Shown here: positions 32,993 to 42,422 of the stretch, in pieces
Numbering within the stretch: position 1 is the first letter of the stretch
How the letters are laid out: each line of letters begins with the position of its first letter
DNA from: Blautia sp. SC05B48
GTDB taxonomy: Bacteria; Bacillota; Clostridia; Lachnospirales; Lachnospiraceae
Assembly (NCBI RefSeq): GCF_005848555.1
Contig: NZ_CP040518.1
Span: 3,053,501 to 3,117,500, forward strand
Length of the DNA stretch: 64,000 nt
Reading direction: 5' to 3'
Position numbers and translations under genes: made by a program
The notes under the pieces: generated by a model
What the model was told of the DNA's origin: nothing
The model's database searches: none
Seen by the model: the letters and a program-made list of their open reading frames with translations, nothing else

Positions 32993-35449
32993 ATGAACAA
33001 AATGAACAGTAAGACAAAACAAAAAAAGAACCAGGGTTTTTCCCTGATCACCGTGATCCTGGCGGTGTCCTTTATCGGCATTTTAAGCATGCTGATGCTG
33101 TATCTGGCAGTAAGCAATTTCTTTATGAAAACTACAGATCTGAAGGGGAAGAACAGCTTTTATACGGCTGAGCGTGCACTGGAGGAAATAAAGACAGGGC
33201 TGCAGCAGGATATAGGAGATGCCATGTCAAAGGCCTACATTCATGTACTGGAGACATACGATAAAAACAGTGCTTCCAAGGATGTAGTACAGGATGAAGA
33301 GCGTCAGAAGGAATTTCAGAATGATTTTATTGAAAAGCTTGCCGAAAGCCTTCAAAAAAGTGGCGGCTCCGGATCAGAATACAGTCTGGAGCATCTCAAG
33401 AGCTATCTGGATCTTACAGACAGCAATAAATACGATCCGGATAAAGAGACACTGATCGTGACCACACCTGCAGGAAGTGATCCGATACTGAAAAAAAGCC
33501 GGAAGGACGGGATCCTCCTGGAAAACCTGAAGGTAATTTATGTGGACGCCAAAGGGCTGGCATCTGTGATCGAAACCGACATCCGTCTGGGTATTCCGGA
33601 GGTACAGTTTCCCACCCCATCCACACTTCCGGATCTGATGAACATGATCGTTGTGGCAGAGGGAGGTATCATATGTGATGCAGATGTGACAAAAGCATCC
33701 ACGATCCAGGGCAGTATTTATGCAGGGCTCTTAAAAGGCAAAGATAATCCGGACGGGGATTCCCGCACAAGTATTCTGCTGAAGCCGGGCGCTTCCCTGG
33801 AGATCACCCGGGGAGACAAGGTTGTGGGAGCAGGTGAGATCAAGGTGGAGGAAGGAGGAACCTTTACCAGTGATGCCGGTGTGACCCTTTGGGCACAGGG
33901 GGCGAGACTTTCCTCTGCGACTGTTAATCTTCTGGGAACTACATATTTTGCAGACGATCTGACTGTGGAATCCGGAAAAAACAGCAATGTGACTATCCGG
34001 GGGAATTATTATGGCTACGGCTCAGCAGGATCGGCAAGAGCAGACAGTTGCAGAAATGCGGGAACCTTGTATACAAACTGGACGGATGCGGCTATCAGCA
34101 GTGCCATCGTGATCAATGGAAAAAATACGACCATGGATCTTTCCGGAGTGGAGAAGCTCATGCTTGCCGGAAAAAATTATATAGGCACCTCCAGGATCGC
34201 ATCAGGAAACAGCAGTGCCGGAAACAGTGATGTGATGACCGGTGAGAGCCTGACAGTAAAGGGAACACAGCTTGCCTATCTGTTTCCTGTGGAACTTTTT
34301 GATCTGGAATCCGGTGTGCTTGGCGGAAATCCGGTGTCCTACGATGAATATAGCCAGTCCGGGCTGATGGGGCAGACAGAGCTTCCGGTGAAATGGGATG
34401 AACCGGTGGAAAGCTGGGGAGGCAAAACTCTCCGCCAGATCGGAGTGGATCAGAACCAGCCGGTACAGGAGGTCTTTTATAATGACAATTCCGGAGGAGG
34501 CTCGGTTTATTTTTACCTGAATTTTTCAGATCCCTCCAGTGCGGCGGCATTTATGGACAGCTATTACAGCAGCAATCCACGGATAAAGTCAAATATGGAT
34601 CAGTATCTGTCGTTCTATTTTGCCGGCGAGAACTCCGGGATCCGCATGGGAGAAACAGATAATTATCTCCGCTATGTGACAAACGGAAATATTCTGACCT
34701 ATGATGGAAATACGGCTTCTGGTGATCTTATGGACGCAACGGATGCGGAGGCCTCCGGAAAGCTGGTCCAGGAGCAGATCAACTATCAGAATACCTGGTA
34801 TGCCCTGAACCGTAAAATGATCACAAGCGTGGATCTTCTCAATACGAAGATGGAGGACTCCGAGGGGATCATACATGATGAGACAGACAGCGGAAGAAGC
34901 GTTTTTGACAATCTGGTCAATGAAAAAGAAATGGTCCGATATCTGTATGAAAAACATCCAAATGATCTGAGCTGCGAATTTACGGCCGGTGAGGAGGATG
35001 ACGGATTGACTGCGATCATCTGCCATAATGGTGTGAGCAGTACCTATGAGGAGAAAGCTTCTGACGGCAGTACCAAAAAGACCACGGTTCCGGGAACAGG
35101 AAGGACACTGGAGATCACACAGGCTATGGCTGACAAGCTTCGTCTTGTGCTTTGCACCGGAGACGTGAAGATCGATGAAGGAGTACAGTTCCGTGGGATC
35201 ATCATGGCAAAGGGAAAGCTGACACTGGAGCCGGGAGCAAAGCTGGAAGCAGCATCCCTTGAGGCTGCCAGGGTGTTCCAGAGCGTTACTGTCAATGAGG
35301 ATATCGCACCTCAGCAGTTTTTCTGGGAGGGAGATAAATACGTCCTTGGAAATACGTCCGCAGAGGATGCCGGAAACGGAACCGGAAAGCTTTCCGACAG
35401 CTATGATCTTTCAGAGTATGTAACTTATGAAAACTGGAAAAAAGAGTAG
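32993..35449 (+). CDS. Giant minor pilin, PilX/GspK-like, lacking Glu5, 818 aa
   Basis: Start 32993 is favoured by GGAG upstream; an ATG three codons later is possible. The prepilin leader (KKNQG) is followed by FSLITVILAVSFIGILSML, where mature position 5 is Thr instead of Glu. Loss of Glu5 is known in GspK-type pseudopilins, which cap the filament tip. SFYTAERALEEIK resembles PilX. The 750-residue exported part contains long stretches of short beta strands (EGGIICDADVTKASTIQGSIYAG and VQFRGIIMAKGKLTLEPGAKLEA) that suggest a beta-solenoid. It is far larger than ordinary PilX. A role at the tip, with the coupled 1828-aa protein, is inferred. Confidence 0.72.
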   Translation: MNKMNSKTKQKKNQGFSLITVILAVSFIGILSMLMLYLAVSNFFMKTTDLKGKNSFYTAERALEEIKTGLQQDIGDAMSKAYIHVLETYDKNSASKDVVQDEERQKEFQNDFIEKLAESLQKSGGSGSEYSLEHLKSYLDLTDSNKYDPDKETLIVTTPAGSDPILKKSRKDGILLENLKVIYVDAKGLASVIETDIRLGIPEVQFPTPSTLPDLMNMIVVAEGGIICDADVTKASTIQGSIYAGLLKGKDNPDGDSRTSILLKPGASLEITRGDKVVGAGEIKVEEGGTFTSDAGVTLWAQGARLSSATVNLLGTTYFADDLTVESGKNSNVTIRGNYYGYGSAGSARADSCRNAGTLYTNWTDAAISSAIVINGKNTTMDLSGVEKLMLAGKNYIGTSRIASGNSSAGNSDVMTGESLTVKGTQLAYLFPVELFDLESGVLGGNPVSYDEYSQSGLMGQTELPVKWDEPVESWGGKTLRQIGVDQNQPVQEVFYNDNSGGGSVYFYLNFSDPSSAAAFMDSYYSSNPRIKSNMDQYLSFYFAGENSGIRMGETDNYLRYVTNGNILTYDGNTASGDLMDATDAEASGKLVQEQINYQNTWYALNRKMITSVDLLNTKMEDSEGIIHDETDSGRSVFDNLVNEKEMVRYLYEKHPNDLSCEFTAGEEDDGLTAIICHNGVSSTYEEKASDGSTKKTTVPGTGRTLEITQAMADKLRLVLCTGDVKIDEGVQFRGIIMAKGKLTLEPGAKLEAASLEAARVFQSVTVNEDIAPQQFFWEGDKYVLGNTSAEDAGNGTGKLSDSYDLSEYVTYENWKKE

Positions 35450-35459
35450 GGATAAGGAT

Positions 35460-36080
35460 ATGAAGCAATTACCGGAAAAGAAAAACAGAGGATTTACATT
35501 GATAGAAATGACAGTAATCCTGGCGATCTTTGCCATTCTTCTTGCGGTTCTGGTTCCGTCTCTGGATCCGGTAGCCGGGTTTCGGGCAAACAGGGCAGCC
35601 ATTTCCATCGGAGCAGCCCTGGACCGGACAAAAACAGAGGCTATGGACCGGCTTGTAGGTGAAATGAGGCTTTCCTGGACTTCAGACGGATATTATATCA
35701 GTTATTATCTGGATCGGGGAAAAACAGGTGTAAGGGAAGAACAGTCGGAAAAGATCACTTCAGGGAGAATGAAGATCAGCTACACAGACAGTAATGGCAC
35801 AACGGTAAATCTCTGGGAAGACGGCACAAACGAGCTGATCCTTACATATGACCGGAGCACAGGAGGGTTTTTGCCCATCCAGAGCCGGGTGTGGGAGCAG
35901 AAGGATATCCTGAAAATGCTCTCTGACGGAGAGGACATCCCTCTTGACCGTCCGGAAAACAGCACGCAGCCCTATTGTGAAAAGATCACGGTTCATGGCG
36001 GAGGACAGAGAACAAGGATCATTACATTGTTTCAGGATACAGGAAAATATACGATTTCTGCAGGAAAGGACGCTTCATGA
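35460..36080 (+). CDS. FimT/GspH-like minor pilin
   Basis: The ATG at 35460 follows a GGATAAGGAT purine-rich site and lies 10 bases after the previous stop; an overlapping upstream ATG lacks a ribosome site. The 206-residue prepilin has leader MKQLPEKKNRG, then FTLIEMTVILAIFAILLAVLVP with Glu5. The ALDRTKTEAMDR helix after the N-terminal segment is typical of FimT/GspH. Its C-terminal domain is short and of normal size. It ends in an ATGA overlap with the next minor pilin gene, which implies translational coupling and a joint role in filament priming. Confidence 0.8.
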   Translation: MKQLPEKKNRGFTLIEMTVILAIFAILLAVLVPSLDPVAGFRANRAAISIGAALDRTKTEAMDRLVGEMRLSWTSDGYYISYYLDRGKTGVREEQSEKITSGRMKISYTDSNGTTVNLWEDGTNELILTYDRSTGGFLPIQSRVWEQKDILKMLSDGEDIPLDRPENSTQPYCEKITVHGGGQRTRIITLFQDTGKYTISAGKDAS

Positions 36081-36727
36081 GAACAGAACAGGAGAGACAG
36101 CAGAAAAACGGAGGCTTCACCCTGGTGGAAATGATCGTTGCCGTTGCGATCACAGCTGTTTTTTCAGCTGTGGTGCTGACGGCGGTTGCAGCAGGCTCAA
36201 GATTATACAGGAGTATTTCAGGCAGCACCAGAGTGCAGATGGACACCCAGGAGCTTACAGACAGTGTGGAGAAGCTTATCGTCAATGCCGGTGAGAGCAT
36301 TTATTACGCATACGGATCCGGAAAATCTCCGGGAGCTCCGATCTCTGATGATATCGATGGCAGTACGGATGGTGACAGGACTCTTCTTCTGTGTTCCATA
36401 CAGAAAAACAAAGGTGGAGCTGGCATCCGTGTGGTGGATGTTCTGGACTGGAGAGAAAGCGAACAGAAGCTTTATTACAGCAGACAGGAAATCACAGCAG
36501 CCGGGACAAGTATGCTGACAGAGCCTTCAGTCTATGGAGAAGGTATCATGGAATTTCATGTGGATGTCAGCCGGGCAGACAGTGACGGCATCATCCGTTT
36601 CCAGCTGATCACAGAAAACCTTGGAAAAAAGCTCCGGACGCTGCATACCGTGGATCTGCGTAATCCGGTTAAGATAATACTGCCGGGCTCACAACAGCAG
36701 GAAGAAGGAGGTCAGCCACAGACATGA
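36077..36727 (+). CDS. PilW/GspJ-like minor pilin
   Basis: This 216-residue prepilin has leader MRTEQERQQKNGG, then FTLVEMIVAVAITAVFSAVVLTAVAAG with Glu5, and an LYRSISGSTRVQMDTQELTDSVEKLI region as in GspJ/PilW. It overlaps by ATGA both with the gene before and with the 1828-aa secreted protein after it. In GspIJK-type tips, the J-like subunit binds I- and K-like subunits. The set encoded here (I-like, K-like, H-like, J-like) therefore matches a complete minor-pilin tip complex, by analogy only. Confidence 0.8.
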   Translation: MRTEQERQQKNGGFTLVEMIVAVAITAVFSAVVLTAVAAGSRLYRSISGSTRVQMDTQELTDSVEKLIVNAGESIYYAYGSGKSPGAPISDDIDGSTDGDRTLLLCSIQKNKGGAGIRVVDVLDWRESEQKLYYSRQEITAAGTSMLTEPSVYGEGIMEFHVDVSRADSDGIIRFQLITENLGKKLRTLHTVDLRNPVKIILPGSQQQEEGGQPQT

Positions 36728-39700
36728 AGATCAAACATAAAAAGCTGCTGCTATCCGGGATAGCAGTGATCACAGCAGGTGTCCTTGGTGCAGGCGCACT
36801 GTTTGAGAGCAGTGTTTCCGTACAGGCTTCGGCGGCAATGATGCCCGGGATCGAAACCATTGTAAAAAATTCCACGGAAAAGAAGCCCTTCCGCATCCTG
36901 GAGCTTGTAGATGACAGTGAAGATGCAGAGATCGGTTATTATGTGTCCGGACAGGAGCCGAGTCTGAAGCTTTATGAATACCAGTACCAGGATGAGGATA
37001 ATGTTACCCGGACCATACGGTTCTCCACTTTGGAGGAAGGGCTTGAAAAGCTTCCGGAAAAGCAGCGGAAGGAATTTGCAATGAATGTAAAGCTCGCGGA
37101 AGACGGATCTGTTGATGAAAACGCAGACACCGGGATCCGTAAGATCCGTGATATTGCAGGTGCTGCCGGAGTGGACAGTGAAAAGAGCAGTCCTCTGACA
37201 TATTCAGACTATCAGGAAAAATATTTTCCTGACGCCGGAGAAGGTGAGGAGGATGGCTGGAAGAAGCTGGAGCTCAGGAATTTTGACGGATCATCCAGGA
37301 CAGATACGGTTACGCTTAACGGAAATTATGTCGAAGATGATGCCGGGGATTATACAAAACAGCAGCAGGAATATTATCCGATCCGAAAGGACGTGGAGCA
37401 GGATAATGAGCGGCCGGAAAAATACCGTGAGAATATCAGGAACTTTTATTTTTCAGAGGGAGATGATGTACGCGGGAGCTATTTCCTGCAGTTTGAGGAG
37501 GTAGATAACGCCACAGTAAACAATGCTCTGAAGGATGAAAATGACAGAGGGCAGAAAACCATACTTCCGGAATACGATTATCCCAATGGAAAATACGGAT
37601 ATTACGAGAATGTGTATACGGATCTGACAGATGAGATCGTAAATAATATCGGAGAAGGGAAGTATACATTCCCCGGCGAACAGCCTGAAGATGCTTCAGT
37701 GGCTTTGGATGGGGTACTTGTACAGGATAACTCTAGCCCTGTGACAGAACAGGAAAGCAGTGATTTTGATGATGGAACTGCAAAGAGCCGGCAGCCCTCA
37801 GAGGAATTTCAGGAGAACCAGCCGGAAGTGGAAAGCAGTGAAATCCAGGATGGGCTTTCGGATGATGAGAATGGCTCTGGTGCCGGTGAGAGTGGGGAGT
37901 TTTCCGATGATACAACCGATATACAAAGTGATGAGGAAAATCCGGAGATCCAGGACTCAGAGCAGCCGGATAGCGGAGCGCCTGACGAAGACGAACTGGA
38001 AATTCAGGATGTTAATGAAGATACTATCACACAGAGCCGTATCCTTGGAGCACTGAAAAACCCGGCATCAGCCGGCAGCCAGACAGATCCGTACATTTAT
38101 CTGGGAGAAAGTATAGAGCAGTATCCTTTCTATAAATATACACTGATCGGTGATCTGGATTACATCAGAGATCAGGTACAGTATGCGCAGGAAGAGGATC
38201 AGAAGCTGGCAGACCAGGGGCAGGAGGCTGTCCGCAAAGAGGGGGATATCACCCTTGCAGATGGTCAGTACTGGTACTGGAAGGATGACGGGACCGGAAA
38301 TGTGGAGCGTGTGGCTGTTTCCATTGTTACGGGAAAACAGCCGGTTGAATACGAGGATATCCAGAGCATTCCGGAGGATTTTTTATATAATTACTACTAT
38401 AAGGTTGAGAAGGTCTGGTTCTGTTGCCGGAGATCTGCAGACGGAAGTGATACAGATCCTTCTGCTTTTGCAAATTTTGGCTGGTATTATCCCTCTTATC
38501 CGGAAAATGAGGACCCTTACCTGAAGGTGGAGGAAGGTGATGGAAAAGCTGCAACGCATTATACTTCAGATGCAGAGTACAAGCTGACACCTGGAAATGG
38601 AAATTACAGCTTTGTTCAGGGAGATGGCTCTGCATGCCAGGTTGAGGTGGATCATTTTTACTATCAGGGAGGCTATGTCAACAACGACTGGTTGAAGAGA
38701 TATGTATTCCATCTTTCTCCCGAGGACGAAGAATTTAAAAACCTGAATATCCAGGTCGATACAAAAAAAGCTTCTGATTTCAGCGAGATATGTGCAGTAC
38801 AGACAGACGCGGATACAAAAGACCTTGCACTGGAGGATGCTCCTGCCAAAGACAGCGAAACGTTATCTGCAGCGGCGGAAAATTCCGATACCGGAATTCT
38901 GGCGGATTATGATCTGATCTATATCAATGGAACGCTTTCCGATACAACGGCAGCCTTTTTCAGAAACTCGACAGTTCCATGCATCATCAATTCCTTCAGA
39001 CTGACCGGCGGTTCTGCCTTGCAGGAAGCATTTAACGCTTTTATAAAGGATGATGATGCAGACGGCAGCTATGTAAACCATTACGTATACGTTTTCAGAA
39101 ATACTCAGCAGTCAGGCGCGGAACACTGCCTTGTGAACACAGCGTTCCATACAAATTTTAATCCGGATGCGGATAAAGACAGCACAGATACCTTTCCGGA
39201 TGCCGTTGCCGGCTTTGAAGAGATCCTGAACTACGTTGAAAGTGAAAATAAATACCGTTCGCTTGGAGTGCTAGGGGCAGACAGCACAGATTCTTCCGAT
39301 CAGGAAGATACATTTTCAGATGGAAGCAGAGAAGCTCTGGAGCCTCTCACAAAAGAAATCTCTCAGGCTCGTGCCCTGGAATATATTATCAACTATCAGT
39401 ATAAACGGCAGGTGACTACAAAAGCAGAGATCAATGTTCTGGAGATCGAACCGGATAAGTGCAGTCCGGAGCTTACCGCTGATGAAGTAAGAAAATGGCT
39501 GGGCGACGATAAATCTGCAGACACCTCCGAAATCGATGCTATAACAGACGGTTCTCAGAATATCAATATCAAAACAATGACAGCTTCGGAATTTGTGGGC
39601 CATGTTGACGATATCCTTTCGGATTATGATATGTTCTATATCGGCGGAACAAAAAACAGAGACAGCGATCCTCTGATCACAGGAGACGGAAGCCTCCGGT

Positions 39701-42210
39701 ATGTGCATATAGGCTCCGGTGTACAGATCCAGAGCAATAGAAAGGAACTTCTGAAGCTTTTGGGACAGCTGGATAATGAGTATGACCAGAGCTACAGCGG
39801 CAGTAACGGAGTAAAACGCTTTGCGCCCTTAAATACCTACGGACCGGACGGCGGCGGATATCTGCGGGGGTCCGGCAATGATATGACAAAGCAGCAAAGC
39901 CAGGAGCTGCTGGATTTTGTCAAAAGCGGCTATCCAGTCGTGATCAGTTCCGAACTGCTTACCGGTGAACGGAAAGCAGACAGCTCAAAGGTTGACACCT
40001 CTTCCTATTATTACAGCTTTATCCAGCAGGCGCTGGAATACGATAATGTTTTTGAAAGCTCCAAGCTTGGCAGTGGGAAAAAAGATATCCGGTTTTTCTC
40101 GGAGCTTGCGAAGCCGGTGATAAATTTTGATGAAAATGGTGGAAGACCGGCGGAGGCAGCAGGTGTGGATGATTTCAGTGACGAAAGCAGCGGAACGATC
40201 CAGGATGAACTGAGATTTACGTTCACTGTTGAAAATGATTCTGACGCTGCTCCTGCCATTTCCACTTATAACTGCAATCTGTATATTGATCTGAACTTTG
40301 ACGGTGTATTTTCCGAGAGGGAAAAGCAGGATAAATATATGGTTGTGCAGGATGAAAGCGGAAATGTGTTAACACAGGTGAAGTATGGAGAGGATGATTA
40401 CCGTTATGAGCTGAAGATGGGGCAGAAATATACGGTGATCCGGAAAATTCCATCGGATTATTTTAAGCTGATCACATGGAAGCTGGAAGCGGTAAGCAAT
40501 CGTAATTCTTATGTCCATACTTCAGAGACAGGGTATTCCAGACAGCAGAATACATCCGGTCAGAAGCAGACGATCCGGGTTCTTCAGCTGATCCCGACAA
40601 ATTGCACATGGACCTTAAGCAGCAGCCGGAGATTTAATGAGCTGCTGTCCGGGGTTCAGGATTTCAATATTGTCATGGAATCAAAAACAGTCACGGAGAT
40701 CAATCAGTATACACAGGCCCAGATGCGAGAGCTTCTCCGGGACAAGCAGATGCTGATCATTGGATTTGCAGATGTATATCAGGATATTTCAAATGCGAAC
40801 CATCAGGCAGACGAGATCCTGGATTTTGTGAAGTCCGGAAAAAGCACTTTGTTTGCGCATGATACCACATCGTATATTAATTATGATTATAATAAGCTGT
40901 ACAGAAAAATAGCATCAACACAGTACGGAGTGGATGAAAACACAGATGTATACTACGATGCGTATCTGCACAGAGCCAACATCAATAATGTGACATGGGG
41001 ACTTTCGCTGAATACTATACTTCGTTCTGTAACGGGAATGGATCGTTATGGGATCGTTTCCGATAAGCAGCTTTCCAACGGAATGACAGTTTCGCAGCTT
41101 TTGAAACAGGGAAGGGGCCTGACGGACGGTTCCTCCGTTACATTTAAGGAGCTGATGGAAAAAGCCGGTGACATAGCATATAAAACCGGAGATCAGGGTG
41201 AAAGCTACGCACAGACCCAGGCATACACCAATAATCTGCTGAATCAGTATCAGCTGGGATCAAATGGAACGACCACAACCAGTATCAGCCGGATCAACGA
41301 AGGTGCGATCACCAAATATCCTTACAAAATGGGAGACATGCTGAACATAGCTGTTACTCACGGGCAGTATTATCAGCTGGGGCTGGAGCAGGACTGTGAT
41401 ATCAACGGGAACAGTGACGGCAAAACGGACATTGTTGTCTGGTATGCATTATCCGGAAGTATTTATGATAAATCTCCTAATGATGCGAGAAATAATTATT
41501 ATCTGTACAGCAAGGGCAATGTGATCTATACAGGAGCCGGGCATTCTGCAGTGACCGGCGACGATGAGATCAGGCTTTTTATCAATGCGATCGTGGCAGC
41601 GGCTAATGTCACAGCCGTACAGCCGGAGGTAAGCTTTGTAAATACTCTTGATCCTTCTGCCCGGACGGAATCGGTTCATTATTATATGACAGACCAGAGT
41701 ACCTGGGCAACCGGGGAGGCAAATACGCTTGAGACAAATGCAGATCTGAACATCAATGTAAAGGATTATAATATGGTCAGCGCAGATCTGGATCAGGATG
41801 ATCTGAAGGATCAGGAGATGGTCCTGAAATTTTATATCGAAGATGAAAACGGACAGCTTCCGGATAACAGTATCCAGAATACCCTTCCGTCTGAACTCAG
41901 GAACAGGAAGCTTACAGATATCACAGAAAAAATCGGAAGCCTGATCCCCTATGGGAAAGAGAATGAGCCGTTATATTGCAGTGCAGATGGAAAATTCCAT
42001 AATGTTCAGAACAATGCCTACAGTCTTACAGTTCCGGGGATCGAGACATATCTGAGAAAGACGGAGGAGGACGGTACACAGGATTACCGCAAAAGCTGCA
42101 AAGTCTGGGCTCAGGTTTCCAGCACGGTTTATCTTTACGGAGAACCAAAGACAAGTACCGTCTGGGCAGCTATTGACCTGAAGCAGCGGCAACTTTTTGA
42201 TCTGGATTAA
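36724..42210 (+). CDS. Giant secreted DUF5057-type protein, candidate pilus-tip adhesin, 1828 aa
   Basis: A Sec signal (MKIKHKKLLLSGIAVITAG, cleavage near VQASA) starts an 1828-residue protein coupled by ATGA to the PilW-like gene. It has no prepilin leader and no LPxTG anchor. Residues about 322-432 are an Asp/Glu/Ser-rich linker. Three copies of a module are visible, each opening with a hydrophobic strand (RILELVDD near 56, NVLEIEPDK near 902, RVLQLIPTN near 1284) and later a strand such as DLIYINGT (730), DMFYIGGT (970) or QMLIIGF (1342). LDFVKSG recurs near 1060 and 1365. An EF-hand-like loop (DLNFDGVFSERE, 1189-1200) and an FG-GAP-like loop (DINGNSDGKTD, 1559-1569) suggest calcium binding. 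The adhesin role is inference. Confidence 0.7.
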   Translation: MKIKHKKLLLSGIAVITAGVLGAGALFESSVSVQASAAMMPGIETIVKNSTEKKPFRILELVDDSEDAEIGYYVSGQEPSLKLYEYQYQDEDNVTRTIRFSTLEEGLEKLPEKQRKEFAMNVKLAEDGSVDENADTGIRKIRDIAGAAGVDSEKSSPLTYSDYQEKYFPDAGEGEEDGWKKLELRNFDGSSRTDTVTLNGNYVEDDAGDYTKQQQEYYPIRKDVEQDNERPEKYRENIRNFYFSEGDDVRGSYFLQFEEVDNATVNNALKDENDRGQKTILPEYDYPNGKYGYYENVYTDLTDEIVNNIGEGKYTFPGEQPEDASVALDGVLVQDNSSPVTEQESSDFDDGTAKSRQPSEEFQENQPEVESSEIQDGLSDDENGSGAGESGEFSDDTTDIQSDEENPEIQDSEQPDSGAPDEDELEIQDVNEDTITQSRILGALKNPASAGSQTDPYIYLGESIEQYPFYKYTLIGDLDYIRDQVQYAQEEDQKLADQGQEAVRKEGDITLADGQYWYWKDDGTGNVERVAVSIVTGKQPVEYEDIQSIPEDFLYNYYYKVEKVWFCCRRSADGSDTDPSAFANFGWYYPSYPENEDPYLKVEEGDGKAATHYTSDAEYKLTPGNGNYSFVQGDGSACQVEVDHFYYQGGYVNNDWLKRYVFHLSPEDEEFKNLNIQVDTKKASDFSEICAVQTDADTKDLALEDAPAKDSETLSAAAENSDTGILADYDLIYINGTLSDTTAAFFRNSTVPCIINSFRLTGGSALQEAFNAFIKDDDADGSYVNHYVYVFRNTQQSGAEHCLVNTAFHTNFNPDADKDSTDTFPDAVAGFEEILNYVESENKYRSLGVLGADSTDSSDQEDTFSDGSREALEPLTKEISQARALEYIINYQYKRQVTTKAEINVLEIEPDKCSPELTADEVRKWLGDDKSADTSEIDAITDGSQNINIKTMTASEFVGHVDDILSDYDMFYIGGTKNRDSDPLITGDGSLRYVHIGSGVQIQSNRKELLKLLGQLDNEYDQSYSGSNGVKRFAPLNTYGPDGGGYLRGSGNDMTKQQSQELLDFVKSGYPVVISSELLTGERKADSSKVDTSSYYYSFIQQALEYDNVFESSKLGSGKKDIRFFSELAKPVINFDENGGRPAEAAGVDDFSDESSGTIQDELRFTFTVENDSDAAPAISTYNCNLYIDLNFDGVFSEREKQDKYMVVQDESGNVLTQVKYGEDDYRYELKMGQKYTVIRKIPSDYFKLITWKLEAVSNRNSYVHTSETGYSRQQNTSGQKQTIRVLQLIPTNCTWTLSSSRRFNELLSGVQDFNIVMESKTVTEINQYTQAQMRELLRDKQMLIIGFADVYQDISNANHQADEILDFVKSGKSTLFAHDTTSYINYDYNKLYRKIASTQYGVDENTDVYYDAYLHRANINNVTWGLSLNTILRSVTGMDRYGIVSDKQLSNGMTVSQLLKQGRGLTDGSSVTFKELMEKAGDIAYKTGDQGESYAQTQAYTNNLLNQYQLGSNGTTTTSISRINEGAITKYPYKMGDMLNIAVTHGQYYQLGLEQDCDINGNSDGKTDIVVWYALSGSIYDKSPNDARNNYYLYSKGNVIYTGAGHSAVTGDDEIRLFINAIVAAANVTAVQPEVSFVNTLDPSARTESVHYYMTDQSTWATGEANTLETNADLNINVKDYNMVSADLDQDDLKDQEMVLKFYIEDENGQLPDNSIQNTLPSELRNRKLTDITEKIGSLIPYGKENEPLYCSADGKFHNVQNNAYSLTVPGIETYLRKTEEDGTQDYRKSCKVWAQVSSTVYLYGEPKTSTVWAAIDLKQRQLFDLD

Positions 42211-42281
42211 AAATTTAACCGAATCAGGGAAGTACTCTGTGGAGGTGCGAATATCCGCATGACATTTTACATAATCTTTAT

Positions 42282-42310
42282 TTGATTATTTGAAAAAACA
42301 GTGCTATAGT
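42282..42310 (+). promoter_or_regulatory. Promoter of the zinc phospholipase C-like gene
   Basis: TTGATT and TATAGT are separated by exactly 17 bases, about 110 bases upstream of the gene. It starts a new transcript after the pilus operon. No clear terminator was found directly after 42210. Confidence 0.65.
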
Positions 42311-42422
42311 AGAGTTGGTTCCGGAAAACGGATGATTTATGGATACCAGAAGAGGACCGGGCGGAACCAATTACTGTTGACCGGTCAGAATCTGGATCAG
42401 GAAAGAAGGAAGAGGGAAAAAA

